A stretch of DNA of 64,000 bases from Scatomonas sp963928055 (lineage in GTDB: Bacteria > Bacillota > Clostridia > Lachnospirales > Lachnospiraceae), in contig CAWVDN010000001.1 in NCBI GenBank assembly GCA_963928055.1, positions 930,001-994,000 on the forward strand, written 5' to 3'. The position numbers and the translations under genes are program-made. The notes beneath the pieces are model-generated. The model saw nothing but the letters and a program-made list of their open reading frames with translations, was not told the DNA's origin and made no database searches. This document shows, one piece after another, positions 17,239 to 26,120 of the stretch. Position 1 is the stretch's first letter. Each line of letters opens with the position of its first letter.

Positions 17239-18144
17239 ATGAGTATCTTTGCATCTATCTTACGCAGCGTATACAAGCTCTCCGGCGCGAAAAAGGCGTT
17301 CGCCTTGCCGGAGGATGCACTGCGAAAGGAAATTGAAAAGCAGAACCAGCATCGTGGCGTTTTTACGCCCACCGACCACAAAGCACATTATGAGACGATC
17401 ACAGTGAACGGCTTTCCCTGCCTGATCGTGCGAGAGCATCCGAAGCCGTCCGAGCGCGCAATTCTCTATTTCTTTGGCGGCGGCATGGTGATCGGCCCCG
17501 ATAAGGGCGACCTGCCTGTGATGCGCAAGCTCTGCCGCGAGACCGGCTGTGATGTGTGGTTTCCGTTTTACCCGCTCTGCATGGAACACTGCATTACTGA
17601 AACCTACGCGATGGTGTACGAATGTTATCGAAAAATGATTACGCTGTACGGCGGCGGAAATGTCAGTACCTGCGGCTTTTCCTCCGGCGGTGCGCTGGCG
17701 CTTGGCATTGCGGCGCATAACAACGCCCAGCCAGAGCCACTGCCGCAACCGAGGCACATTGTCGCCGTATCCCCCGGCGAGGTGCCGTGGAACGATGCGG
17801 AAAGGGCGCGGATGCAGGCACTCAATAAACGGGACGTTTCCATCGACTATGCCTTTATGGTGACGGTGGAAAAGTTCATGCGGCATGGCTGCGAGAATGT
17901 GCCGGACTATATGCTCTCCGGCTCACGGGGAGATTTTACCGGCGTAGGCGATATTCACTTCTTCTATTCTGCCGACGAGGTGCTCTACGGCGCATTGCCG
18001 GACTTTGAGGAAGCCTGCAAACGGGCAAATGTCCCCTATACGGTGTCCGCCCGCCCGAAGATGGTGCATTGCTACTGTATGCTGCCGATCTTTCAGGAAG
18101 CGAAGGAGGACTTCGCAAAGATCGTGGATTTTTTGAAGAGATGA
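17239..18144 (+). CDS. Alpha/beta-hydrolase fold esterase-like protein
   Basis: 301 residues. The oxyanion-hole strand ILYFFGGGMVIG (near residue 76) replaces the HGGG of hormone-sensitive-lipase-like enzymes; the nucleophile elbow is GFSSGG near residue 146; a candidate acid is in SADEVLYG near 244 and the His in MVHCY near 275. No signal peptide, so cytoplasmic. Third gene of the plus-strand cluster, 12 bases after the methyltransferase and preceded by GAGGGGG. Probably hydrolyses an ester or amide of the molecule handled by the cluster (inference). Confidence 0.85.
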   Translation: MSIFASILRSVYKLSGAKKAFALPEDALRKEIEKQNQHRGVFTPTDHKAHYETITVNGFPCLIVREHPKPSERAILYFFGGGMVIGPDKGDLPVMRKLCRETGCDVWFPFYPLCMEHCITETYAMVYECYRKMITLYGGGNVSTCGFSSGGALALGIAAHNNAQPEPLPQPRHIVAVSPGEVPWNDAERARMQALNKRDVSIDYAFMVTVEKFMRHGCENVPDYMLSGSRGDFTGVGDIHFFYSADEVLYGALPDFEEACKRANVPYTVSARPKMVHCYCMLPIFQEAKEDFAKIVDFLKR

Positions 18145-18188
18145 GACTGGAAACGGGCGCGTGATGATTGAAACACGGAGGGAAGGCC

Positions 18189-18563
18189 ATGGAACGAAAA
18201 GAAGCCATTCGCGGTGCGTACCGAATGACGGGCGGAAACAGTTTTTATGACGGCATGATCACCTGCTCCACCCTGAGCGGGAAAGCGGTGTGCCGCTTGG
18301 TGTGGGCAATGAACAAGGCGGAAAACGACGCCTATCTGGAAAAGGCAATGTCCGGTATTCCGGAGCATTTCTCCGGCAAGCTGCTGGAAGTGCCGGTGGG
18401 AAAAGGGATTCTGACCATGCCGGTTTATCAGACTATGCCGGAGGCGGACATTACCTGTCTCGATTATTCGCCCGATATGATGAGGCAGGCACGGGAAAAG
18501 GCTGACCGCCTGCACCTGAAAAATGTAACCTTCCGGCAGGGAGATGTGGGAGCACTCTCCTAA
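18189..18563 (+). pseudogene. Methyltransferase N-terminal half, truncated
   Basis: Starts at the ATG at 18189 after GGAGGG and encodes the first 125 residues of a class I methyltransferase: LLEVPVGKG in the motif I position, ITCLDYSPDMM (motif II) and NVTFRQGDVGALS. Just after GDVGAL the reading frame stops, and the next bases encode the middle of an unrelated protein in another frame. The second half of the methyltransferase, including motif IV, is absent, which indicates an internal deletion rather than a point mutation. Confidence 0.75.
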
Positions 18564-19032
18564 CCCTATGGCATACAACGAGTTGTTCGCCCTTGCCTTC
18601 GTTGCGCCCTATGTGGCAAGCGAAAAGAAAATTCCACCAACGGCCGTGCAGGAAATGATGCGCCGCTCACTCTATCATATCAAGTGGTATTTTGCAAAGA
18701 CCGACTTGAATACCGACAAGGGCAAGGCGGAGAACAAAAAGAGCGTTGTCAAATACGCCAAATGGTACACGCCCGAAAAGGAAGCGAAATACCCGACCTC
18801 CTTCAAGGTGGATTTTGTCGGGCAGCCGTATGAGGGTGCCTGTTACTACCGCATTACCCGCTGCCCGATTTGCATTTACGCGTAGAAACTCGGTGTTTCC
18901 GAACTCATGCCGTTGTTCTGCGAACTTGATGAAGTGATGATCACGCTTCAGCACGGCGTGCTGCACAGAAAACAGACGCTGGCGAATGGCGGAGAGTATT
19001 GCGACTACTTTATTACCGGAAACAGAGAATAA
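18556..19032 (+). pseudogene. L-2-amino-thiazoline-4-carboxylic acid hydrolase-like gene, broken
   Basis: From about 18556 the frame reads NPMAYNELFALAFVAPYVAS, then SLYHIKWYFAKTDLN, VGQPYEGACYYRITRCPICI, an in-frame TAG at 18883-18885, and continues LGVSELMPLFCELDEVM and LANGGEYCDYFITGNRE to TAA at 19030. The CxRCPIC and ELMPLFCxLDExM patterns fit the ATC hydrolase-like family, whose founding member opens a thiazoline ring in cysteine synthesis; most members have unknown substrates. The N terminus was lost in the same deletion that truncated the methyltransferase. Both the lost start and the TAG make it non-functional. Confidence 0.6.
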
Positions 19033-19037
19033 ACGGA

Positions 19038-19076
19038 GAAGCTCGTATCGGTCAATAGCTGATACGAGCTTCTTTT
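19038..19076 (+). terminator. Terminator at the end of the plus-strand cluster
   Basis: Perfect 12-bp stem GAAGCTCGTATC/GATACGAGCTTC, 11-base loop, followed by TTTT. It separates the converging plus-strand cluster and minus-strand transporter operon. Confidence 0.85.
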
Positions 19077-19099
19077 CATATTTTTTAGATTGTGTTTCT

Positions 19100-20833
19100 T
19101 CAGACCTTCCACCCGGCGGCCTGCTGCCGCTCCACCACGAAGCGGCGGTAGAGCCCGTCAACAGCAACCAGCTCGTCATGGGTGCCCTGCTGAACGATCT
19201 CGCCGTGATCGACCACAAAAATTTGGTCGGCATGGCGCACGGTTTTCAGCCGGTGGGCGATCATGATGACCGTCTTATCATGGGTCAATTCCGCAACGGC
19301 CTCCATCAACTCCTTTTCATTTTCGGGGTCGACATTGGCGGTGGCTTCGTCCAGAATGATGATGGGTGCGTCCTTCATGATGGCGCGCGCAATGGAAATT
19401 CGCTGACGTTCGCCGCCCGAAAGCGTAGCACCGCCTTCGCCGATGACGGTGTCAAAGCCTTTCGGCAATGCCATGATAAAGTCGTAGCAGCGGGCTTTTT
19501 TCGCGGCGGCCTGCACCTCCTCCATGGAGGCGTCGGGCTTGCCAAAGCGGATATTGTTGGCGATGGTGTCGGAGAACAGATAGACCCGCTGAAACACAAA
19601 GGAGAAATTGCGGATGAGGCTGTCGTAGCTGTACTCCCGCACATCCCGTCCGCCGAGGCGCACGCTGCCGCCCTGCACGTCCCAGAACCGCGCCATGAGA
19701 TTGCACAGCGTGGTCTTGCCACTTCCGGACGGACCGACGATGGCCACGGTGGTTTTCTCCGGGATGGTCAGGGACACATCGTGCAGGATGGGCTTGCTGT
19801 CATAGGAGAAATCCACATGGGACAGGGTGATGTCCTCCCGTTCCGGCGAAAGCTCCTCCCCGTCAATGTCCAAGGGTTCTACGCGCAGAATTGCGCTTGC
19901 CTTATCTACGCCGATGTCGATGGAGCGGAACAAAGCCGAAAAGCTTCCGGCGCTGTCCAGCTGCTCAAAGAGGATGAACGAGCAGATCAGCATCAAAAGG
20001 CAGTTTGTCAGCTCCATGGTGCCGCTGAAGTAAAAGACGATAGCGGCCGCGCAGACGGCAACGCCGGTGAGCTTGTTGACAACAAACTGCGCCAGCATAT
20101 AAAGCACCGACGGGATCTCCATAGCAAAGGACGCCCTGCGGGCTTCCTCCACAGCGCCGTGTACCTGCGTGGCAGAGTCGTGGGTCAGGTCGAAATTCTT
20201 GACCTCGGCGATGCCCTGCACATATTCCAGCACCTTGGACACAAGGCGCTCATCGGCATTGAACTTCCGCTGGGAAAGGGTCTGCTCCGCCCGCTGCATG
20301 GCGGCGTTGACGGCAAAGAACAGCACCAGTCCCGTCAGTGTGATCAGCCCCATGCGCCAGTCAAAGAGGAACATCATGACCGCGATGATGCCGGAGGTCA
20401 GAAAGCCGCGGGTCGTGACCATTACCACGCGGGTAGCCACATTCGCCATGTTTTCCATGGTGTTGGTGGTAACGGACGTGACCTCGCCCAGGCTATTGTC
20501 ATTGAACCAGCCCATAGGCAGGTACCGCAGATGCTCCGCAATCTCAATCCGCTTGTTGGCGCAGGCGCGGTAGCCCGCACGGGTCTGGAGCATGGTGGAC
20601 TTCATGTTGATGGCAATCGTAATGATCAATGAGATCACGATGATGCCGAGGCTCGTCCATAAGGTTGCCATAGTGACGTTCCTTTCCAGCAGCGCCTGAA
20701 TGACGATGGCGGCTGCCGGAATACGCATGGCAGAGCAAATGGCGCTGACCACACCCAGCCAGATAGAGGCGATGAACATTCTGCGGTTGTCCTCACCGCA
20801 GAAATCAAAGAACTTTTTCAGTGTCTGGAGCAT
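19100..20833 (-). CDS. ABC half-transporter (TMD-NBD), YbtPQ/IrtAB-like, system 1 second subunit
   Basis: 577 residues. A six-helix type IV exporter-fold domain (residues about 15-310) is followed by an ATPase domain: Walker A VGPSGSGKTTL, Q-loop FSFVFQRVYLF, signature LSGGERQRIS, Walker B IIILDEATANVD. The upstream longer frame is rejected because the ATG at 20833 overlaps the TAA of the preceding half-transporter (TAATG) and has GGGGAGG before it. It almost certainly forms a heterodimer with the upstream gene product. Despite the exporter fold, pairs of this type next to ECF modules resemble the siderophore importers YbtPQ and IrtAB. Closest paralogue in the window is 52538-54262. Confidence 0.9.
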   Translation of the reverse strand: MLQTLKKFFDFCGEDNRRMFIASIWLGVVSAICSAMRIPAAAIVIQALLERNVTMATLWTSLGIIVISLIITIAINMKSTMLQTRAGYRACANKRIEIAEHLRYLPMGWFNDNSLGEVTSVTTNTMENMANVATRVVMVTTRGFLTSGIIAVMMFLFDWRMGLITLTGLVLFFAVNAAMQRAEQTLSQRKFNADERLVSKVLEYVQGIAEVKNFDLTHDSATQVHGAVEEARRASFAMEIPSVLYMLAQFVVNKLTGVAVCAAAIVFYFSGTMELTNCLLMLICSFILFEQLDSAGSFSALFRSIDIGVDKASAILRVEPLDIDGEELSPEREDITLSHVDFSYDSKPILHDVSLTIPEKTTVAIVGPSGSGKTTLCNLMARFWDVQGGSVRLGGRDVREYSYDSLIRNFSFVFQRVYLFSDTIANNIRFGKPDASMEEVQAAAKKARCYDFIMALPKGFDTVIGEGGATLSGGERQRISIARAIMKDAPIIILDEATANVDPENEKELMEAVAELTHDKTVIMIAHRLKTVRHADQIFVVDHGEIVQQGTHDELVAVDGLYRRFVVERQQAAGWKV

Positions 20834-22590
20834 TACGCCACCTCCCCATCGTCTTTGACGCTGATGTGGGCTTCCCACATGGCTTGATAAAGGGGGCAGG
20901 AAGCAAGCAGCTCCGCCTGCGTGCCGGTCGCTTCGATCTTGCCTTGATTGACAACAATGATCTGATCGGCGTCCGCAATGGTGGACAGCCGGTGGGCGAT
21001 GACCAGCAGCGTCTTGCCCCGCACCAGCTTTGCCAGTGCAGACTGAATGACCGCCTCATTCTCCGGGTCGGTGTAGGAGGTGGCCTCGTCCAAAATGACG
21101 ATGGGCGCGTCCTTCAGCATGGCACGGGCAATGGAGATGCGCTGCCTTTCACCGCCGGACAGATGCCCGCCCGACGCGCCGCATACGGTCTGATAGCCGT
21201 TCTCCAGCCCCATGATGAACTCGTGGCAGCCGCATTTCTTCGCGGCGTCAATGACCTCCGCATCGGTCGCGCCCTTTCTGCCCATGCGGATGTTGTCCAT
21301 GACAGAAAGGTCAAAGAGATAGTTGTCCTGGGATACATAGGCGATGCGCTTCGTACACTCCGCCAGCGGCAGCGTACGGATGTCCACGCCGCCCAGGTCG
21401 ATTTCTCCGTCCTTCACATCCCACAGGGAGGCGATGAGCCGGGCGATGGTGGATTTTCCACTGCCGGAAGGCCCGACCAATGCGTTGACCGTCCCCGGGG
21501 CAATGTGCAGATCGATTCCGTGCAGTACCTCCTTGTCGTGATAGGCAAAGCGGACATCTTTCAGCTCGACGGCGTTGTCCGCAGGCAGCTTTTCCGCACG
21601 TTCCGGACGCTGCATATCCTCGCCGGACAGCACCTCCGCCACCTCACCCACGATGGTCGTCACCTGCGCGATGTCATCGGTGTAGGAAAAAGCGGTGATC
21701 AGCGGCTGCATAACGCCGAAGGACAGAACAATGACCGCGAGAAACGTCTCCGCCGACAGTGTGCCGTGCATATAGAGAAGGCAGCCCACCGGCAAGATGC
21801 CGAGAAGTGTCGAAGGGAGTATCGCCATTCCGGCCACCTGTCCGAACAAACTCCCGCGCATCCAGTCGATGAAGCAGTCCGCGCCCTCTTTTGCGGCGGA
21901 GACGAACTTTGCATAGCTGGTCCTGGACTGACCAAACGCCTTGATGACCTCAATGCCGCTGATGTACTCCACAGCCGTGTCGTTGAGTGCCTTCGTCGCG
22001 GTGACTGTGCGCTGGAACTTCTCGTGATAGCCGCTGAACATGGACATAAAGCAGCCAATGCCCAGCGGAACGACGATCAGCATGGAAAGCCCCATGCGCC
22101 AGTCCTCGAGAAACAGCAGCACCAGCACCGCCAGCGCCCCCACGATATTGGCCGTCATCTCCGGCAGCAAATGCGCAAGGGTGGTTTCGATGGAGTCCAC
22201 CCGCTCCACGATAATGTTCTTGTACGAGCCGGAGGAACGATCCAGCACCGTACCCAGCGGCAGCGTCGCTAGCTTGTCCAGCAGCCGGACGCGGGTATTG
22301 GCCAGCACATGGAAGGTGGCGTGATGGGAGAGGGACGTGGACACGCTGTGCAGCACATAGCGCAGCACCCAGAAGCCCGCCATCCACGCGCAGAACGTCA
22401 GGCAGTACGTCAGCTCCGCCGTGCCGTTTACCAGTGCGGTGATGAGCCGGATGATGATAAAATACGGAATAAGCGAGCAGGCGACGCCCAGCAGTGCCGT
22501 AAGGACGCTCAAAGCGTACTCGCCGTACCGCCCTTTTGCCAGCTCTGCCAGCCACGAGGCGGCGGAGCGATTTGGCTCAATTTCTTTCAT
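20833..22590 (-). CDS. ABC half-transporter (TMD-NBD), YbtPQ/IrtAB-like, system 1 first subunit
   Basis: 585 residues with transmembrane domain (about 25-310) and ATPase domain: Walker A VGPSGSGKSTIA, FVSQ-type Q-loop (IAYVSQDNYLF), signature LSGGERQRIS, Walker B IVILDEATSYTDPEN. The last motif reads SYTD where the partner and most exporters have AxxD; the paralogue at 54255-56006 reads SAYADPEN, so this is a family trait. It starts 21 bases after the S-component gene and ends in a TAATG overlap with its partner. Confidence 0.9.
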   Translation of the reverse strand: MKEIEPNRSAASWLAELAKGRYGEYALSVLTALLGVACSLIPYFIIIRLITALVNGTAELTYCLTFCAWMAGFWVLRYVLHSVSTSLSHHATFHVLANTRVRLLDKLATLPLGTVLDRSSGSYKNIIVERVDSIETTLAHLLPEMTANIVGALAVLVLLFLEDWRMGLSMLIVVPLGIGCFMSMFSGYHEKFQRTVTATKALNDTAVEYISGIEVIKAFGQSRTSYAKFVSAAKEGADCFIDWMRGSLFGQVAGMAILPSTLLGILPVGCLLYMHGTLSAETFLAVIVLSFGVMQPLITAFSYTDDIAQVTTIVGEVAEVLSGEDMQRPERAEKLPADNAVELKDVRFAYHDKEVLHGIDLHIAPGTVNALVGPSGSGKSTIARLIASLWDVKDGEIDLGGVDIRTLPLAECTKRIAYVSQDNYLFDLSVMDNIRMGRKGATDAEVIDAAKKCGCHEFIMGLENGYQTVCGASGGHLSGGERQRISIARAMLKDAPIVILDEATSYTDPENEAVIQSALAKLVRGKTLLVIAHRLSTIADADQIIVVNQGKIEATGTQAELLASCPLYQAMWEAHISVKDDGEVA

Positions 22591-22611
22591 GGTGAACTCC
22601 TTTCGACTGCA

Positions 22612-23187
22612 TTACGCAGCAAGGTGCTTTTTCACGATCCGCTTGCCGATCATTGCGCCGATAAAGGCCGCCACGATCACACCGGCCACCAGCGCCACAG
22701 ACACCCAGGACTGCAGCATCTGGGATGCGGCAAGAATGGCGTCCTGACGGCCATCAGTGACCATCTGATCCGCCATAGCCTTGGCAGCGATCGCATAGGG
22801 AATGATGGTGCTGCCGAAGGCAGCCAGTACCTGATTGATGACATAACTGACGGTCAGAGCTTTCGCATTGCCGTAGCCCATCTTCCACAGCAGCAGCTCG
22901 GCAATGACACCGGAGAGAATAAAGAGGATGATGTACGGCAGGTATCCGCCCATAATGGCACGGACGATACTGTAAATCAGGATCGCACCGGGCTTTTTCA
23001 CCTTCGTGCCGATGATGAAGTAGACGATGCCCTCCAGCAGGGAGAAAAATACCGGCATCAGAATGATGGTAATGGGCGTTGCGTACAGGACGGAGCTGGC
23101 AAAGAAAATGACCACATTGATAAGGGCCAGCAGGACAACGGTGATGATGTCCTTGACTTTCAGTTTATTGGGGTTTGCAGTACTCAT
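22612..23187 (-). CDS. ECF transporter S component, MptD/Trep_Strep family, system 1
   Basis: 191-residue integral membrane protein starting MSTANPNKLKVKDIITV, with about five or six hydrophobic segments (ALINVVIFFASSVLY, IILMPVFFSLLEGIVYF, YLPYIILFILSGVIAELLL, SVALVAGVIVAAFIGAMIG) and a basic C-terminal tail. The KLKVKDI N terminus and MGG/GN pattern match the Trep_Strep (MptD) S-component family, and the protein aligns by eye with the S component at 51918-52511 (NKLKVKDLVNIGIF). The start is the ATG at 23187, with AAGGAG nine bases before it; the longer frame is rejected. S components bind the substrate; the substrate of this family is not settled. Confidence 0.88.
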   Translation of the reverse strand: MSTANPNKLKVKDIITVVLLALINVVIFFASSVLYATPITIILMPVFFSLLEGIVYFIIGTKVKKPGAILIYSIVRAIMGGYLPYIILFILSGVIAELLLWKMGYGNAKALTVSYVINQVLAAFGSTIIPYAIAAKAMADQMVTDGRQDAILAASQMLQSWVSVALVAGVIVAAFIGAMIGKRIVKKHLAA

Positions 23188-23239
23188 GGTAAAGACTCCT
23201 TTTTGAATGAAATATGGTTGAACGTCGCAGAGACGGCGA

Positions 23240-24640
23240 TCACTGGATAAGGCCGGCGGCGATCGATGCTGCCAGCAGGACGCAGAACACAACATCCCAC
23301 GCAGAAAACCGAAGCGACAGATAGTTGCTTTTGCGGCGGGTTAAGTCGATGCCCCGTGTTTCGGCGGAGGCGGACAGCGTCTCGGCGATGCGGATAACGC
23401 GCAAAGCCATCGGCACGGTCAGTATTTCGATATAGGATGACAGCGCTTGCAGCTTCTGAAGCGGCGATGTGAACACGCCCCGGGTGCGGATAGATTGCCT
23501 CAGCAGCTTCATATCCCCGGACAGCACCGGGAAAAAGCGGAAGATCACCGCCACGATCATGATCAGCCGCTCCGGCAGGTGCAGGTCACGCAATGCCGCC
23601 AAGGTGCGGCTGGCTTCATTTCGTCCAATCATCGTCCGCATGGAAATGCCAACGGCAATGATACGCGGGAACAGCACTAACATAAAGGAAAACACCGTGC
23701 CTGGCAGCAGAGCGTTTGCCGACCACAGTAGCCCAAAGCTCATCCCACCGGCCAGCGCCGTTCCGAGCCAGCCGTCCGCTGCGGTCAGCAGGATCAGTGC
23801 CGCATATGCGGCATAAACTAAGTGGTTGTTGGATGTGGAGATCACGACCAGCAGGACCAGCCAGTAAAGCAGCTTCGTTGCCGGGTGGAATCGTTCTTTA
23901 TGCTGTTTTTTCGCAGGAGCATCGGAAGGATGGAAGCGCTCCATATATTGCCGTACCGCTTGCAAATCTCGTTCCGAATGAACGGGAAATTCTGCCTCTG
24001 CATGTCCATCCGACAGCCCAATGCAGCGGTCACACGCACCTGCAATCAGTTCAAGGTCGTGGGTGATGATGAGAACAGTCTTTTCCTTCCGCATCTCCCG
24101 GATCAGCGCCGCGCACCGCTCCAGACTTCCCGCGTCCTGTCCTGCTGTCGGCTCGTCCAGTATGACGATGGGCTTGTCAGACAGATACGCCATCATCAGC
24201 GTCAGACGCTGCATCTGCCCGCCGGAGAGGGAAAAGGGATGTCGGTCGCGGCAGTCCCATAGCTCCATACTTTTCAGCAGCGCTTCTGTTTTTGCTTCAA
24301 ACTTCGGTGTCACCGCATGTCCATATTGCAGCTCGTGCAAGACGGAGCCTGTGAAGAACTGGAACTCCGCCTCCTGAAGGATGAACAGCACTTGCCTTTG
24401 CAGCTGCTTTGGATTTTGCGGCTTTCCGAAAAGCATTATCCTGCCGCCGGAGGGGCGGTAAAGCCCTGCAATCAGCTTGCCGATGGTCGTTTTGCCGCAG
24501 CCGTTTGCGCCCACAAGGCCGACGATCTCATGCTCACGGACGGAAAAGCTGACACCAGAGAGGGTATCTCCGGCCTTCCTACCGTATGTATAGCGGACAT
24601 CTGAGACGGCAAGCACCGTCGGCGCGGGTTTTCGGCAGCG
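23240..24640 (-). CDS. ECF ATPase domain fused to EcfT transmembrane component, system 1
   Basis: The frame reaches back to a TTG at 24670, giving 476 residues, but ATPase homology begins only at VLAVSDVRYTYG, and a GTG lies at that point (about 24623). Residues about 18-230 form an ATPase (Walker A GANGCGKTT, signature LSGGQMQRL, Walker B IVILDEPTAGQD); residues about 255-476 form an EcfT scaffold with several membrane helices and the coupling motif ASAETRGID. The frame overlaps the preceding EcfA gene by 92 bases in the +1 frame. In system 2 the two ATPase domains are one protein and EcfT is separate, so this A-prime/T fusion is a different arrangement, perhaps derived from an A-A-prime-T fusion. 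Confidence 0.82.
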   Translation of the reverse strand, partial: RCRKPAPTVLAVSDVRYTYGRKAGDTLSGVSFSVREHEIVGLVGANGCGKTTIGKLIAGLYRPSGGRIMLFGKPQNPKQLQRQVLFILQEAEFQFFTGSVLHELQYGHAVTPKFEAKTEALLKSMELWDCRDRHPFSLSGGQMQRLTLMMAYLSDKPIVILDEPTAGQDAGSLERCAALIREMRKEKTVLIITHDLELIAGACDRCIGLSDGHAEAEFPVHSERDLQAVRQYMERFHPSDAPAKKQHKERFHPATKLLYWLVLLVVISTSNNHLVYAAYAALILLTAADGWLGTALAGGMSFGLLWSANALLPGTVFSFMLVLFPRIIAVGISMRTMIGRNEASRTLAALRDLHLPERLIMIVAVIFRFFPVLSGDMKLLRQSIRTRGVFTSPLQKLQALSSYIEILTVPMALRVIRIAETLSASAETRGIDLTRRKSNYLSLRFSAWDVVFCVLLAASIAAGLIQ

Positions 24641-25403
24641 GCTCTTTCTCCGGCACGGTGATCTCCGCAAGGTCGAGCGTGCGCAGAGAAAGTGTTTGTC
24701 TCTGCTCCGACGAGAACGCCTTTGCCTCTGTGGCAGTGTATTTTCCTTTGATCTCGCCGTCTGTCATGACCCAAAATTCGTCGGCAATGTCGGCAAGATA
24801 GTAGAGTCGGTGCTCGCTGAGCAGCAGCGTTTTGCCCTGCTTTTTCAGGGCAAGCAGAATCTCTTTTAACTGCTGCGTGGCGGCGAAGTCCAGATTGGCC
24901 GTGGGCTCGTCCAGCAGAAAAATATCTGTGTCCATTGCCCACGCGGACAAGATGGAGATGAGCTGTCGCTCGCCGCTGGACAGTTCGTAGACATTGCGAT
25001 CCTTCAGCCGCTCCAGATGAAAGATCCGGAAGGCCTCCTCCACCCGCCGTCGGATTTTATCTTGCGGCAGACCGTGATTTTCAAGACCGAAGGCCACTTC
25101 ATTGGAGCTGTTTACGGTAAAAAACTGACTCCGCGGATCCTGAAATACCGAGGCGGCCAGTTCGCCGATTTCGCCGATACTCATCCCGGCGGTGTCCTGC
25201 CCGTTCAGGCGGCAAAAGCCTTTTAGCTCTCCCTCATAAAACTGCGGTATCAGTCCGTTGATGCACCGCAGTAGCGTGGATTTTCCGCATCCGCTGCCTC
25301 CGCAGAGCACCACGCAGCGTCCCGCCGGGATGCCGCCGCCGACCTGTCGGAGGATGGGCAGCTTTGCCTCCGCATATTGGAATTCAAATTCAAAATCTAT
25401 CAT
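24579..25403 (-). CDS. ECF transporter ATPase (EcfA-like), system 1
   Basis: 274 residues: Walker A CGGSGCGKSTLL near 34-45, Q-loop VFQDPRSQFF, signature ELSSGERQL, Walker B DIFLLDEPTANLD, and switch His in LLLSEHRLYYL. After residue about 250 the sequence EKEPLPKTRA leads into a second ATPase domain only if the frame shifts by +1 at the AAAA-CCC run near 24630; without the shift it ends in an unrelated basic tail (CRLRCPLYIR). Start at the ATG 25403; operator c sits just upstream. Drives the ECF module together with the fused A-prime/T protein. Confidence 0.85.
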   Translation of the reverse strand: MIDFEFEFQYAEAKLPILRQVGGGIPAGRCVVLCGGSGCGKSTLLRCINGLIPQFYEGELKGFCRLNGQDTAGMSIGEIGELAASVFQDPRSQFFTVNSSNEVAFGLENHGLPQDKIRRRVEEAFRIFHLERLKDRNVYELSSGERQLISILSAWAMDTDIFLLDEPTANLDFAATQQLKEILLALKKQGKTLLLSEHRLYYLADIADEFWVMTDGEIKGKYTATEAKAFSSEQRQTLSLRTLDLAEITVPEKEPLPKTRADGACRLRCPLYIR

Positions 25404-25423
25404 CGCAAACTCTTTTCTTGTTA

Positions 25424-25440
25424 GTTAGCCATCTCTAACC
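25424..25440. promoter_or_regulatory. GTTAG-N6-CTAAC operator c
   Basis: Inverted repeat GTTAG-CCATCT-CTAACC between the TetR gene and the ECF operon of system 1, 21 bases before the EcfA start. No clear promoter boxes are seen between the hairpin at 25456-25474 and the gene. Confidence 0.6.
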
Positions 25441-25455
25441 AACAGTCGTAAGAAA

Positions 25456-25474
25456 CGGACGGATGGACCGTCCG
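25456..25474 (-). terminator. Hairpin after the system 1 TetR gene
   Basis: Perfect 7-bp stem CGGACGG-N5-CCGTCCG followed on the minus strand by TTTCTT. A weak terminator or attenuator between the regulator and the transporter operon. Confidence 0.5.
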
Positions 25475-25490
25475 AATCAACTTTTCGGAT

Positions 25491-26099
25491 TTATTGCAAG
25501 GTATCGCATAGCTGCCGCCAGCCAGCGTTGGTGAAATCAAGGACTGCCTGTAAGCAGGTAAGCATTCTGCCTTCCTCCATATGCTGATCCAGCAGTTGGC
25601 GGAAGTACCAGAACTGTGAGCCCATCAAAAGACGGATCGCATCGGCATTTGGTGCTTTTCCATAGATGTGTGAAAAGAATTCCACCGTTTGTTCCGCTTT
25701 TTGATCCATTAGTTTATGCAGCACGGTTTCCATGGAGCTGCCATCGCTGCGGCAGAAAAATAAAGTGCAGTCATTGCAGTGCTCGGTCAGCAGTTGAAAA
25801 TATACCTGTTCTTCGGCGTTTATGGCGCGGAGGATATCCTCCGGCTGCGCGCTGCACTTTGCTTTTTCGTATTCTTCTGCGACGGGGGTAAAGAGAACCT
25901 GCATCGTCTCAAAAAAATCCTGAAGCAGACTGGCAAACAACGCGTCTTTGTTTTTGTACCTTGTGTAGATTGCCCCCGTAGTAACACCGGCTTTTTCGGC
26001 GATCTTGTGCAGAGAGGCTTTCTGAAAGCCGTAAGCAAGAAATTCCGAATAAGCAGCCTGAATGATCCCATCATCCAGGGAATGATCCCTATTGGCCAT
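25491..26099 (-). CDS. TetR/AcrR-family regulator, system 1
   Basis: 202 residues. The HTH is typical: QKASLHKIAEKAGVTTGAIY followed by TRYKNKDALF. The C-terminal ligand domain contains a CNDCTLFFC cysteine cluster, which is unusual and could bind metal or sense redox state (speculative). ATG at 26099 after GAGGGGG. First gene of the system 1 locus and under a consensus promoter with its own palindrome. Confidence 0.9.
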   Translation of the reverse strand: MANRDHSLDDGIIQAAYSEFLAYGFQKASLHKIAEKAGVTTGAIYTRYKNKDALFASLLQDFFETMQVLFTPVAEEYEKAKCSAQPEDILRAINAEEQVYFQLLTEHCNDCTLFFCRSDGSSMETVLHKLMDQKAEQTVEFFSHIYGKAPNADAIRLLMGSQFWYFRQLLDQHMEEGRMLTCLQAVLDFTNAGWRQLCDTLQ

Positions 26100-26120
26100 G
26101 TTTTCCCCCTCTGCCCCTAA

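Noticed and set aside
18986..22272. Two long plus-strand frames opposite the half-transporter genes
   Set aside because: Antisense shadows; the minus-strand frames carry Walker A, signature and Walker B motifs.
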